From the NCBI GenBank assembly GCA_017529925.1, contig JAFXMZ010000031.1, forward strand, positions 1-64,000: a DNA stretch of 64,000 nt. Reading direction: 5' to 3'. The position numbers and the translations under genes are program-made. Position 1 is the first letter of the stretch. Every line of letters begins with the position of its first letter. This DNA comes from Clostridiales bacterium. Its GTDB lineage: Bacteria; Bacillota; Clostridia; Saccharofermentanales; Saccharofermentanaceae. This document shows, piece after piece, positions 41,547-50,089 of the stretch. Below the pieces are notes generated by a model, which made no database searches, was not told the DNA's origin, and saw only the letters and a program-made list of their open reading frames with translations.

Positions 41547-42711
41547 GAATTTCTTCAGACTGCTCAAGAATAACAGGACAGGCATAGTCATATACGGAGT
41601 TATCTTCATAGTCATGATCATCGGTGTCGTCGCATCATCCGAATCCATAGCGAAAGGGAATTCCGGAGACGCCAAGGTCGATATCTCCAATACCGCAGTA
41701 AGCTATGTGGATCACGACGGTTCCGCCCTTTCGAAAGGACTCATATCATTCCTTTCATCGAGGACTGACGTTACCGATATGGAGGGAAGATCAGATGACT
41801 CGATCCGCGACATGGTATTCTTCGGAATGAGCGGATACCATATGGACATCGGAAAGGGGTTCGGCGAAGGGAAATGTGAGATAACTTATCTTTCCGACTT
41901 TGCCTCCTCGTCATCGGTCGTATATATCGATAATCTGATCAATGACTATATCGGCACGGTAAGGACATACGAGAAGATGGGATATACCCAGGAGGAAGCC
42001 TGCAAAAAGGCTGAGGACCTCCTTTCCGGAGAAACGGAGATCAGCGTCGTATCGAAGGAAAAGACCGAGACATCGGGCGGAAAAGAGATGGCCGTTCAGA
42101 TGATCAATCAGTATTACTGCTACCTTGTCATCGGATTCCTCTGCCTGGGTGTAGGTCATACCCTGATCGCGAACAGTGACAGGAAGATCGGCGACAGGAT
42201 CGAGAGCTCTCCGGTCGGGAGGAAGAAGATATCACTGATCAACACACTCGGCCTTGTAGTGTCAGGTATGTTCCTGTGGATCGTATTCATAGTGATAAAT
42301 ATCGCGCTCGGATATGGAACGCAGCTTTTAGAGAAGTGGTGGTGGCTCATCCTGATCAACTCATTTGCAACGACTCTCGTCGCATGTGCCCTCGCTTCGC
42401 TCATAACATCATTTGAGATCACGAGCGACACACTGTCGATGATCACCAACATAGTAAGCCTTGGAATGTCGTTCATATGCGGTGTCTTCGTTCCGCAGCA
42501 TATCCTCGGCAAGGGTGTGCTCGCCGTAGCCAGGTTCCTACCGATGTACTGGTCGGTATATGCCAACAACATGACATATCCCGGTGCACACACGGATTAT
42601 GACTTCAGGATGTTCCTCATCTGCATCGGAGTCCAGCTGCTCTATGCAGCGGCTCTGGCAGCGATCGCAGCATACGTTAAGGCTTCGAGGCTCGGCAAAA
42701 TCGCAAAATAA
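41533..42711 (+). CDS. ABC-2 type permease
   Basis: 392 residues, AAGGAGG upstream inside the previous gene. Same topology as its neighbour: N-terminal segment GIVIYGVIFIVMIIGVVAS, a long outer domain, then the run of C-terminal segments beginning YYCYLVIGFLCLGVGHTLI. IGDRIESSPVGRKKISLIN is the equivalent cytosolic loop. It completes the exporter. Confidence 0.87.
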   Translation: MHLFKNFFRLLKNNRTGIVIYGVIFIVMIIGVVASSESIAKGNSGDAKVDISNTAVSYVDHDGSALSKGLISFLSSRTDVTDMEGRSDDSIRDMVFFGMSGYHMDIGKGFGEGKCEITYLSDFASSSSVVYIDNLINDYIGTVRTYEKMGYTQEEACKKAEDLLSGETEISVVSKEKTETSGGKEMAVQMINQYYCYLVIGFLCLGVGHTLIANSDRKIGDRIESSPVGRKKISLINTLGLVVSGMFLWIVFIVINIALGYGTQLLEKWWWLILINSFATTLVACALASLITSFEITSDTLSMITNIVSLGMSFICGVFVPQHILGKGVLAVARFLPMYWSVYANNMTYPGAHTDYDFRMFLICIGVQLLYAAALAAIAAYVKASRLGKIAK

Positions 42712-42726
42712 TTATATAATCAGTTC

Positions 42727-43881
42727 ATGGGCAGGAGACTGATCGATAAACTGATAATAGCGGCGGCGTCCGTCATTCCGGCACTCTTCCGTAACGGGAG
42801 GACACCGGGATGGACGGATGTCGTCTTTGTTCTGCTCCTGATCCTTATCGTATTCTTTACAGAGCTTCAGACATCAATGACGGTTAATCTCCTTCTGACA
42901 ACGGTCATAGTGTCCGCTTCATTCGTGATGCCGTCACTGGTATTTGCTGTCCCGTGTCTTTTGTGCGGCGTTGTAACATCGGAGAAGACGGAGAAGGAGA
43001 ACGGTATCGTGCTGATCCTTCTGACGGCGGTAACGTCGGCGGCTATCCTTTTCGCCGTGATACTGAACCCCGATGATATCTATTATTCCGCCGTGGTCCT
43101 CGTGCTCGGAGTGATAGCCGTATATCTGTCGTACAAAACGGTCGAGAGCAGAAAGACCGAGACTTTGATCAGAGAGAAATATGACAGCGCCAGGCTCGGC
43201 ATGATAAATGCGAAGAGACTCGGCGAGGAACTCATGAAGAATGCCGATAATGAGATAAACATGGCACGTCTTCGCGAGCGCAACAGGATCGCCCGTGAGA
43301 TACATGATAATGTCGGGCATATGATAACGAGAGTACTCGTCCAGCTCCAGGCAGTGAAGATAATCAACAGGGATGAGAAGGTCGCGAAACAGCTCGATTC
43401 TATGGGTGAGACGCTCGATCTTGCGATGACGGGAATGAGGAAGAGTGTTCATGAGCTCCATGAGGATTCGGTAGACCTGTCGATAGAGATAAACGAAGCT
43501 GCGTCAGTCCTGAAGGACAGGTTCGACGTTACGGTAAGAACGTTCATAGAGTCGCCGGCCGACATCACGCTCAAGAATGCGATCATCGGCGTCGTCAAGG
43601 AGGCCGTGACGAATATCTTCAAGTATTCGAACGGCGACAGTGTACTCATAGAGACCGTAGAGAATGTGACATTCTGGCGCGTTAAGATATATGACAACGG
43701 AAGCAATCCCGAAAGGGAATATGACCTGTCCGGGAACAGCGCGGCTGAAGGGGAAGGGATAGGGCTTCAGAATATAGGTTCGAGAACAAGATCGCTCGGA
43801 GGAAGAGCGACTGCGGTAAGCGACGGGAACGGGTTCACTATCGTGGCGACTTTCCCGAAGAACGGCCGGAGTGAACAGTGA
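42727..43881 (+). CDS. Sensor histidine kinase (HisKA_3, NarL-type partner)
   Basis: 384 residues. Four or five membrane segments occupy about 30-135 with almost no outer domain, so it probably senses the membrane or the exporter itself. A helical linker precedes the dimerisation motif RERNRIAREIHDNVGHM (phospho-His about 193). The HATPase domain has EAVTNIFKYSNGD (N-box) and GEGIGLQNIGSR (G-box). It lacks a visible ribosome site; a TATAAT lies 6 bases before the ATG. It should phosphorylate the regulator at 43,905. This architecture resembles LiaS/DesK-type sensors of envelope stress. Confidence 0.9.
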   Translation: MGRRLIDKLIIAAASVIPALFRNGRTPGWTDVVFVLLLILIVFFTELQTSMTVNLLLTTVIVSASFVMPSLVFAVPCLLCGVVTSEKTEKENGIVLILLTAVTSAAILFAVILNPDDIYYSAVVLVLGVIAVYLSYKTVESRKTETLIREKYDSARLGMINAKRLGEELMKNADNEINMARLRERNRIAREIHDNVGHMITRVLVQLQAVKIINRDEKVAKQLDSMGETLDLAMTGMRKSVHELHEDSVDLSIEINEAASVLKDRFDVTVRTFIESPADITLKNAIIGVVKEAVTNIFKYSNGDSVLIETVENVTFWRVKIYDNGSNPEREYDLSGNSAAEGEGIGLQNIGSRTRSLGGRATAVSDGNGFTIVATFPKNGRSEQ

Positions 43882-43904
43882 TCCGGTAAAGGAGGCAGAA
43901 CAGT

Positions 43905-44531
43905 ATGATCAGGGTATTGATAGTCGACGACGATCCGCTGGTATCGGAGTCCCTCGGGATAATAGTCGGGAATGAGGATGACATGGAAGTCATTTCTTCA
44001 GTTAATTCGGGACAGGATGCCGTAAAGAAGGCACTTTCCGAGTCACCGGATGTTATCGTGATGGATATAAGGATGGACGGGATGACCGGCATCGAGGCGG
44101 CCGAACAGATACTGAAGATGAAAAGCGATGCGAACATACTGTTCCTGACGACGTTCCTTGATGACGAATATATCAATAACGCTCTCAAGATAGGGGCGCG
44201 CGGATACATCCTGAAGCAGGAATGTTCATCGCTTCCGGCATCGATAAGGGCGGTGGCGACGGGACAGTCGGTCTTCGGAGGAAAGATCGTGGAGAAGCTT
44301 CCCGATATCCTTAACCGCAAGGAGAGGTTCGATCCGTCACAGTTCGGCCTTACCGACAAGGAGGTCGAGATGATAAAGCTCGTAGGTGACGGGCTGTCTA
44401 ACAAAGAGATCGCCGAGAAACTCTTCCTGAGCGAGGGCACGGTAAGAAATACAGTTAGCACGGTACTTTCAAAGCTCGATCTTCGCGACCGCACACAACT
44501 TGCATGTTTTTACTATCAGAGAATGATCTGA
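43905..44531 (+). CDS. NarL/FixJ-family response regulator
   Basis: 208 residues, GGAGG upstream. Receiver domain: VDDDP (acid pocket), phospho-Asp about 54 in VIVMDIRMDGMTG, Lys in YILKQE. C-terminal LuxR-type HTH: LTDKEVEMIKLVGDGLSNKE then IAEKLFLSEGTVRNTVSTVL. It is encoded 24 bases behind its kinase. The likely targets are the ABC exporter genes at 39,439-42,711 and possibly the membrane protein at 44,587. Confidence 0.93.
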   Translation: MIRVLIVDDDPLVSESLGIIVGNEDDMEVISSVNSGQDAVKKALSESPDVIVMDIRMDGMTGIEAAEQILKMKSDANILFLTTFLDDEYINNALKIGARGYILKQECSSLPASIRAVATGQSVFGGKIVEKLPDILNRKERFDPSQFGLTDKEVEMIKLVGDGLSNKEIAEKLFLSEGTVRNTVSTVLSKLDLRDRTQLACFYYQRMI

Positions 44532-44586
44532 TATGTGGTAATATCAAGACAGATATCTTTTTGAAGCGGCAAAGGAGGTAACGCTT

Positions 44587-45111
44587 ATGAAGAAGAAGGA
44601 AAGACTGGTCAGCATCATTATGGCGACGATCATATCGATAGCCATGGGTGCTCTCGCTGCATATCTCGTAAGGAGCGGAGCAGGAGCAAAGCAGCTTGAG
44701 AGCATGCCGCCTGCCCCCGTAATGTTCATAACGAGCATCCTCGAGTCGGTTACGGTCGGTATCATCCTCGTGCTGATACTTCCGATGGGCAAGTGGGGAA
44801 GGAATCTTGCAGCCAAGGCGGGAGCAACACCTCCCGGTGCAAAGTTCACTCTCCTGAACTGTCTTCCTGTATCGGTCATCTCTTCGATCCTTGTCAGCGC
44901 GGTCGTATCTTTTATCAGCATCGCGATGTCATATTCCAAGATAGGCGATCCGAATAAGCCGCCGCTTCCTCTGATGTGGCTTTCAAACTGGGGAAAGCTC
45001 CTTCCTCTGTCGATCATCGTCAGCTATGTCCTGGCAGTAGTCGTTTCTCCGTTTGTTGTCCAGGCAGTAGGTCTTAACCGTCCTCCCGTAGAAGGCGGAA
45101 AGCCCGAGTAA
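44587..45111 (+). CDS. Four-segment membrane protein
   Basis: 174 residues with an AAAGGAGG site. Four hydrophobic stretches: VSIIMATIISIAMGALAAYL, VMFITSILESVTVGIILVLIL, VSVISSILVSAVVSFISIAM and SIIVSYVLAVVVSPFVVQAV. No known domain is certain; general layout is like DUF2798-type proteins. It lies just after the two-component system and ends in a terminator at 45,138. The GTATAC array follows. Confidence 0.65.
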   Translation: MKKKERLVSIIMATIISIAMGALAAYLVRSGAGAKQLESMPPAPVMFITSILESVTVGIILVLILPMGKWGRNLAAKAGATPPGAKFTLLNCLPVSVISSILVSAVVSFISIAMSYSKIGDPNKPPLPLMWLSNWGKLLPLSIIVSYVLAVVVSPFVVQAVGLNRPPVEGGKPE

Positions 45112-45137
45112 AGATCGCTTTTAGTTCAGTTTATAAG

Positions 45138-45169
45138 AGCCGGCCCGACGTTTGTTGAGCCGGCTTTTT
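45138..45169 (+). terminator. Rho-independent terminator
   Basis: AGCCGGC (45,138-45,144) pairs with GCCGGCT (45,159-45,165), then TTTT. It closes the exporter/two-component region, ten bases before the first GTATAC site of the array. Confidence 0.8.
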
Positions 45170-45179
45170 ATGTACCTGG

Positions 45180-45371
45180 GTATACTATTCTATATGTTTT
45201 TCAGATTTAGTATACCGAAAACCACATTCCAGTATACTATCAAGGCGTTTTTTTGAATCTGGTATACCAAATTCTCGGATTTGGTATACCGAACTATGAA
45301 TTACTGAAAAATAGTATACTGAAGACATTATTTCGGTATACCAAATCAGTTATTTTGAAGAAATAGTATAC
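45180..45371. repeat. GTATAC array 1: eight sites, alternating 30/22 bp
   Basis: GTATAC begins at 45,180, 45,210, 45,232, 45,262, 45,284, 45,314, 45,336 and 45,366. Start-to-start distances are 30, 22, 30, 22, 30, 22, 30 without exception. Flanks alternate: the 22-bp pairs face each other with CGAAA/TTTCG-like ends, the 30-bp pairs with AATA/TATT-like ends. The array starts TGGGTATACT and ends AGTATACAGGACC, like array 2. It contains no coding frame. It resembles interspersed mosaic elements built of inverted REP units, with different sequence. Confidence 0.9.
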
Positions 45372-45480
45372 AGGACCACGGCTGCAACGACAGTTCCCCC
45401 AAATGGGGATGCATCCTCATATGCTGATTATCCCGATATAGGATGAACTTTGCATGCCGCAGCGGCTGTCGAAGTTCCCG

Positions 45481-45509
45481 TTCATGACTTCGCGCGCGTA
45501 TGATAAAAT
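45481..45509 (+). promoter_or_regulatory. Candidate promoter of the molybdenum operon
   Basis: TTCATG (45,481-45,486), 17-bp spacer, TAAAAT (45,504-45,509), ending 34 bases before the start codon at 45,544. The gap between the array and this promoter (45,372-45,480) is otherwise featureless. Confidence 0.5.
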
Positions 45510-45543
45510 ATAAGTTACGCAAAACGATCGAGGGAGAAGGGCC

Positions 45544-47385
45544 ATGACAAGAAGACTTACCCCTAGAGGCAATATGAACGAGAGGATGGATATTGCCCTT
45601 AACAAATTCAGATCGAGGATGACATCCTATCCGCCCGGAATGTGTCCGCTCGTAATGTACAGATCGATACTCCAGATGTCCATGAACCAGTCATGCGGTA
45701 AATGCATACCGTGCCGTGACGGTCTTGTCGAAGCCGAGAGGCTGCTGGACGAGATACTCAAGGGGAACGGGACTGACGATACACTGAGGAAACTCGAAGA
45801 TCTCTGTAAGATGATATCGGAGAGTGCTGACTGTGCGGTCGGAGTCGTTGCCGCCAATACCGTTCTCGACAGCATCAGGGAATTCGCCGATGAATATGAG
45901 AGCCACATAAAGAACAGGTGCTGCGTCGAGAACGTGGTCCAGACGGTACCCTGCCTGACACTCTGTCCGGCGCACGTTGATGTACCGGGGTACGTGGCGC
46001 TCATCAAAGAGGGTGATTACGAGGGAGCAGTCAAGCTCATCAGGGACCGTAACCCTTTCCCTACTGCATGTGCCATGGTATGTGAACATCCCTGCGAAAG
46101 GAAATGCAGAAGATCGATAATCGACCAGCCCATAAACATAAGGGGACTTAAGAAATATGCGGTCGACAATGTTCCTGCTGACAAGGTCCCTACACCGCCT
46201 AAAAATGTTTCCACCGGGAAGAAGATCGGTATCGTCGGAGGAGGACCTTCCGGACTTACCGCTGCATACTTTCTGGCACTTATGGGACATAAGGCCGTCG
46301 TATATGACGAGCATGAGAAGCTCGGGGGAATGCTCAGGTACGGTATACCGGAATACAGGCTTCCGAAGGAAAGGCTTGATGAGGATATCCGTGCGATCCT
46401 TTCCGCAGGCGATATAGAGGTCAGGCTCAACACAAAGATCGGCCGTGACGTTACGGTAGATGAACTCAGGGAAGAATATGATGCACTCTATCTGGGTCTC
46501 GGTGCCCAGCTCGGAAACAGGATGCCTGTAGAGAATGCGGACTGCAGGAATGTTATTCCCGCGGCTGATTTCCTCCAGGCCGTATCGAGAGGTGACGATA
46601 TGGATCTTACGGGAAAGAACGTAGTCCTTATCGGAGGAGGAAATGTTGCTATGGATGCCGCGAGGACGGCAGTCAGGCTCAATGCTGAGACGGTCCACGT
46701 ATTCACCCGAAAGAGAGACGATTATACGGCTCTCGAATCTGAGATCGAGAGTGCGATGCAGGAGGGCGTTAGGTTCAGGACGCTCCTTTCATTCCTTCAC
46801 CTCGAAGCAGATAAGGAAGATCCGGAGATGATAGATGCGGTATGGCTCCAGCCGGAGATCGTTGCCGAGTACGATGAGCACGGTCTCGTAAAAACGGAGC
46901 ATTCGAGTGCTTATCCCTACAGGTTCAAGTGTGATTACCTGATCCTCGGCGTTGGACAGAGATGTGACGTCAAGGCATTCGAGGATGCGGGCATTCCCGT
47001 GGAGAGAGGCCGTATACTCGCCGATGAGACATGCTCCGTAAGGGGCATGGAGAAGATATTCTCCGGAGGTGACTGCGTGACCGGTCCCTCGACCGCGATA
47101 AATGCGATCGCGGCAGGTCAGGTCGCTGCACATAATATCGACAGATATCTCGGTTATCACCACAAGATAGAATGTGAGGCGAAGGCGCCTTTCGCGATGC
47201 CCAATAAGTGCATCCCGACGGGACGTGCGGAGATAGAGGAGAGGGATCCTTTCGAGAGAAGGCGCGATTTTGAGCATGTGGAGATAAAGATGACTCCCGA
47301 GGAGGCAGAGCGCGAGGCAGGCAGATGCCTGCGGTGTGACCACTACGGCTGCGGAGCGATGGAGGGAGGCAGATGCGCATGGTAA
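45544..47385 (+). CDS. NuoF-tail/GltD-like iron-sulfur flavoprotein, formate dehydrogenase partner
   Basis: 613 residues, GGGAGAAGG upstream. Residues about 30-125 match only the C-terminal [4Fe-4S] part of NuoF/HydB (NQSCGKCIPCRDGL, then CAVGV). The flavin and NADH domains of NuoF are missing. A GltD-type module follows: CLTLCPAHVDVPGY and CAMVCEHPCERKCRR (clusters), FAD motif IGIVGGGPSGLTAAYFLA (about 230) and NAD(P) motif VVLIGGGNVAMDAARTAV (about 362), and IFSGGDCVTGPST. It should pass electrons between NAD(P)H and the formate dehydrogenase encoded next, whose start it overlaps. Such fusions are known in acetogen-like Clostridia. Confidence 0.88.
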   Translation: MTRRLTPRGNMNERMDIALNKFRSRMTSYPPGMCPLVMYRSILQMSMNQSCGKCIPCRDGLVEAERLLDEILKGNGTDDTLRKLEDLCKMISESADCAVGVVAANTVLDSIREFADEYESHIKNRCCVENVVQTVPCLTLCPAHVDVPGYVALIKEGDYEGAVKLIRDRNPFPTACAMVCEHPCERKCRRSIIDQPINIRGLKKYAVDNVPADKVPTPPKNVSTGKKIGIVGGGPSGLTAAYFLALMGHKAVVYDEHEKLGGMLRYGIPEYRLPKERLDEDIRAILSAGDIEVRLNTKIGRDVTVDELREEYDALYLGLGAQLGNRMPVENADCRNVIPAADFLQAVSRGDDMDLTGKNVVLIGGGNVAMDAARTAVRLNAETVHVFTRKRDDYTALESEIESAMQEGVRFRTLLSFLHLEADKEDPEMIDAVWLQPEIVAEYDEHGLVKTEHSSAYPYRFKCDYLILGVGQRCDVKAFEDAGIPVERGRILADETCSVRGMEKIFSGGDCVTGPSTAINAIAAGQVAAHNIDRYLGYHHKIECEAKAPFAMPNKCIPTGRAEIEERDPFERRRDFEHVEIKMTPEEAEREAGRCLRCDHYGCGAMEGGRCAW

Positions 47386-50078
47386 ATATCACCGTTAACG
47401 GAAGAGCAATAAGCGCACGTGACGGCGCGACGATCCTTGAGGCATGCAGGGAGAACGGGATAGAGATCCCCACCCTCTGTTTTCTCAAGGAGATCAACGA
47501 TATAGGATCGTGCAGGATATGCATGGTCGAGGTCGAAGGCTATGACTATCTTCTGGCTTCATGCAGGACGAAGATATCGGAGGGGATGTCGATCATAACA
47601 GAGTCTGAAAAGATAACCCGTTACCGCAAGGAGATGCTCCGCCTCATCCTTTCAAACCATGCGGTCGACTGCATGAGCTGCCCCCAGAACGGAAAGTGTT
47701 CGCTCCAGGCGCTGTGCAACAGATATGAGATAAAGGATACGCCGTATAAGGGTTCGAGAGGACATATCGAGGACAGGCTCTCGAAGCTCCGCGACAACCC
47801 GTATATTGCTTATGACCCGGGGAAGTGCATCCACTGCCAGAGATGCATAAGTGCATGTAACCGTGCGGCGGTCAACGGAGCTCTTCAGAGTGGAAGGACG
47901 GGAGTATTCCACACGGTCAATGCTCCTTTCGGCGAGGGATGGAGAGAGTCCGGATGTGAGTCATGCGGAAACTGTGCGGCTGCATGTCCCACAGGTGCAC
48001 TGACACTGAAGAGACAGGAGAAGTACAGGGACTGGGAGACGAGGAAAGTTCTCACTACATGTCCTCACTGTGCGACGGGCTGCCAGTTCTATCTTGTCGT
48101 GAAGGGTAATGAGATAGTTGATGTTGAAGCTGCAGACGGTCCTTCGAATCACGGACTCCTCTGTGTCAAGGGCAGGAACGGAAGCTTTGATTTTGTCCAT
48201 TCGAAGGACAGGATAAGAACGCCGCTCATAAAGAACAGGGAGACAGGTAAGTTCGAGGAGGCGACATGGGATGAGGCGATAAAGTATACAGCCTCGCGTC
48301 TCATGGAGATAAAGGAGAAATACGGCGGAGAGGCTCTTGCGGGATTCGCATGCTCAAGGTCGTCGAATGAGGATATCTATCTCGTCCAGAAGATGGTAAG
48401 GACATGCTTCGGATCGAACAACACGGATAACTGTGCGAGAGTATGCCACTCCGCTACGGTCGCGGGTCTTGCGAAGACGCTCGGATCAGGAGCCATGACA
48501 AATCCGATCTATGACATAACGCACGATATCGACTGCATTCTCCTCGTCGGTTCAAATCCCGAGGAGGCTCATCCTGTCGTAGGAATGCAGATCAGGCAGG
48601 CCGTGAAGAACGGGACAAGACTTATTGTGGTCGACCCTAGGAGCATCGGACTTACATCGAGAGCGGACATCCATCTGAAGCTGCGGCCCGGCACAAATGT
48701 TGCTTTTGCCAACGGCATGATGCACGTCATCATCAAAGAGGATCTTGTCGATAAGGAATATATCGAAAAGTATACCGAGGACTACGATAAGCTCAAGGAA
48801 CTCGTGAAGGATTATACTCCCGAGAAAGTAGGGGAGATCTGCCATATCGATCACGACAAGCTCGTGGAGGCTGCGAGGATGTATGCGACAGCTGACAAAG
48901 CGCCGATCATCTACTGCCTCGGAGTTACAGAGCATTCGACAGGTACGGAGGGAGTAATGAGCCTTTCGAACCTGGCGCTTATTACGGGCAAGATCGGAAG
49001 GAGCGGATGCGGTGTCAACCCCTTGAGAGGACAGAATAATGTCCAGGGCGCGTGTGACATGGGCGCACAGCCGACAGATTATCCCGGATACCAGAAAGTC
49101 GACAATGAGGAAGTCAGGAAGAAGTTTGAGGAAGCATGGGGAGTCCCTCTTTCTCCAAAGCCCGGACTCAAGGCGACTGAAGTATTCCCTGCAGCGATCG
49201 AAGGAAAGATAAAGGGTCTTTATATCTGCGGTGAGGATCCGATCGTTACAGATCCCGATACCGAGCATATAAAGAAAGCCCTTGAGAGCCTTGATTTCTT
49301 CGTCATACAGGAACTCTTCATGACAAAGACTGCGGAGTATGCCGACGTTATCCTTCCCGGTATCAGCTATGCCGAGAAGGAAGGTACTTTCACCAATACC
49401 GAGAGACGCGTCCAGAGGATCAGGAAGGCCGTGACGGTAGAAGGTGACATGAGGCCCGATACGGATATTCTGATCGATCTCATGAATGAGATGGGATATG
49501 AGCAGAAGTATATGACCCCTTCGGAGATAATGGATGAGATCGCATCCGTCACGCCGAGCTTCGCGGGTATTTCCTTCGAGAGACTCGATAACGGGGAGAC
49601 ACTCCAGTGGCCCTGTAAGAGCAGGGACAGCAAGGGTACCGCGATAATGCACGAGGGAGGTCCCGTCAGGGGAATGGCACTTCTGTATCCTGCGGTATTC
49701 ACCCCGTCAGATGAGCTTCCTGATGAGGAATATCCTTTTGTACTTACGACGGGAAGGATACTCTATCAGTATAATGCCGCTGCCATGACGATGAGGTCGG
49801 AAGGCTTGAAGACCATCGCGGGTGAAGGTTTTATCGAAGTCAATTTTAAGGATGCCGACAGGCTCGGTATCGCGAACGGCGAGAGGATAAAGGTAAGGAG
49901 CAGGAGAGGTGAGATCACTGCGACGGCGAGGGTAGGAAGGAAAGTCTCCGAAGGTGAGACATGGATGCCTTTCCATTTCCCCGATTCGCCCGTAAACACG
50001 CTGACGAATGCAGCGCTTGACGAGTTCGCGAGGATACCCGAGTATAAGGTCTGCGCCGTAGATATATCTAAGATGTGA
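47373..50078 (+). CDS. fdhA: Formate dehydrogenase, molybdopterin subunit (Cys type)
   Basis: 901 residues. The N-terminus is NuoG-like: [2Fe-2S] motif (CFLKEINDIGSCRICMVE), a Cys/His cluster (CMSCPQNGKCSLQALC), and two [4Fe-4S] sets (CIHCQRCISACN, CGNCAAACPTGA). The catalytic part starts TTCPHCATGCQFY and has NCARVCHSATVAGLA, where Cys 358 (TGC) replaces the selenocysteine of E. coli FdhF. His follows directly, as needed. GVNPLRGQNNVQGACDMGA is the family hallmark. It oxidises formate or reduces CO2, using Mo or W bis-MGD made by the genes downstream. No opal TGA is in the catalytic site, so selenium is not needed. Confidence 0.93.
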   Translation: MRMVNITVNGRAISARDGATILEACRENGIEIPTLCFLKEINDIGSCRICMVEVEGYDYLLASCRTKISEGMSIITESEKITRYRKEMLRLILSNHAVDCMSCPQNGKCSLQALCNRYEIKDTPYKGSRGHIEDRLSKLRDNPYIAYDPGKCIHCQRCISACNRAAVNGALQSGRTGVFHTVNAPFGEGWRESGCESCGNCAAACPTGALTLKRQEKYRDWETRKVLTTCPHCATGCQFYLVVKGNEIVDVEAADGPSNHGLLCVKGRNGSFDFVHSKDRIRTPLIKNRETGKFEEATWDEAIKYTASRLMEIKEKYGGEALAGFACSRSSNEDIYLVQKMVRTCFGSNNTDNCARVCHSATVAGLAKTLGSGAMTNPIYDITHDIDCILLVGSNPEEAHPVVGMQIRQAVKNGTRLIVVDPRSIGLTSRADIHLKLRPGTNVAFANGMMHVIIKEDLVDKEYIEKYTEDYDKLKELVKDYTPEKVGEICHIDHDKLVEAARMYATADKAPIIYCLGVTEHSTGTEGVMSLSNLALITGKIGRSGCGVNPLRGQNNVQGACDMGAQPTDYPGYQKVDNEEVRKKFEEAWGVPLSPKPGLKATEVFPAAIEGKIKGLYICGEDPIVTDPDTEHIKKALESLDFFVIQELFMTKTAEYADVILPGISYAEKEGTFTNTERRVQRIRKAVTVEGDMRPDTDILIDLMNEMGYEQKYMTPSEIMDEIASVTPSFAGISFERLDNGETLQWPCKSRDSKGTAIMHEGGPVRGMALLYPAVFTPSDELPDEEYPFVLTTGRILYQYNAAAMTMRSEGLKTIAGEGFIEVNFKDADRLGIANGERIKVRSRRGEITATARVGRKVSEGETWMPFHFPDSPVNTLTNAALDEFARIPEYKVCAVDISKM

Positions 50079-50089
50079 CGGTAGGTTAT

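Noticed and set aside
45180..45371. Possible CRISPR array
   Set aside because: Regular spacing recalls CRISPR, but the units are symmetric, the 'spacers' would be 16 or 24 bases and partly similar to one another, and no cas gene is present.
47373..50078. Selenocysteine formate dehydrogenase
   Set aside because: The catalytic codon at residue 358 is TGC (Cys); the frame has no internal TGA and no selenocysteine insertion element is needed.
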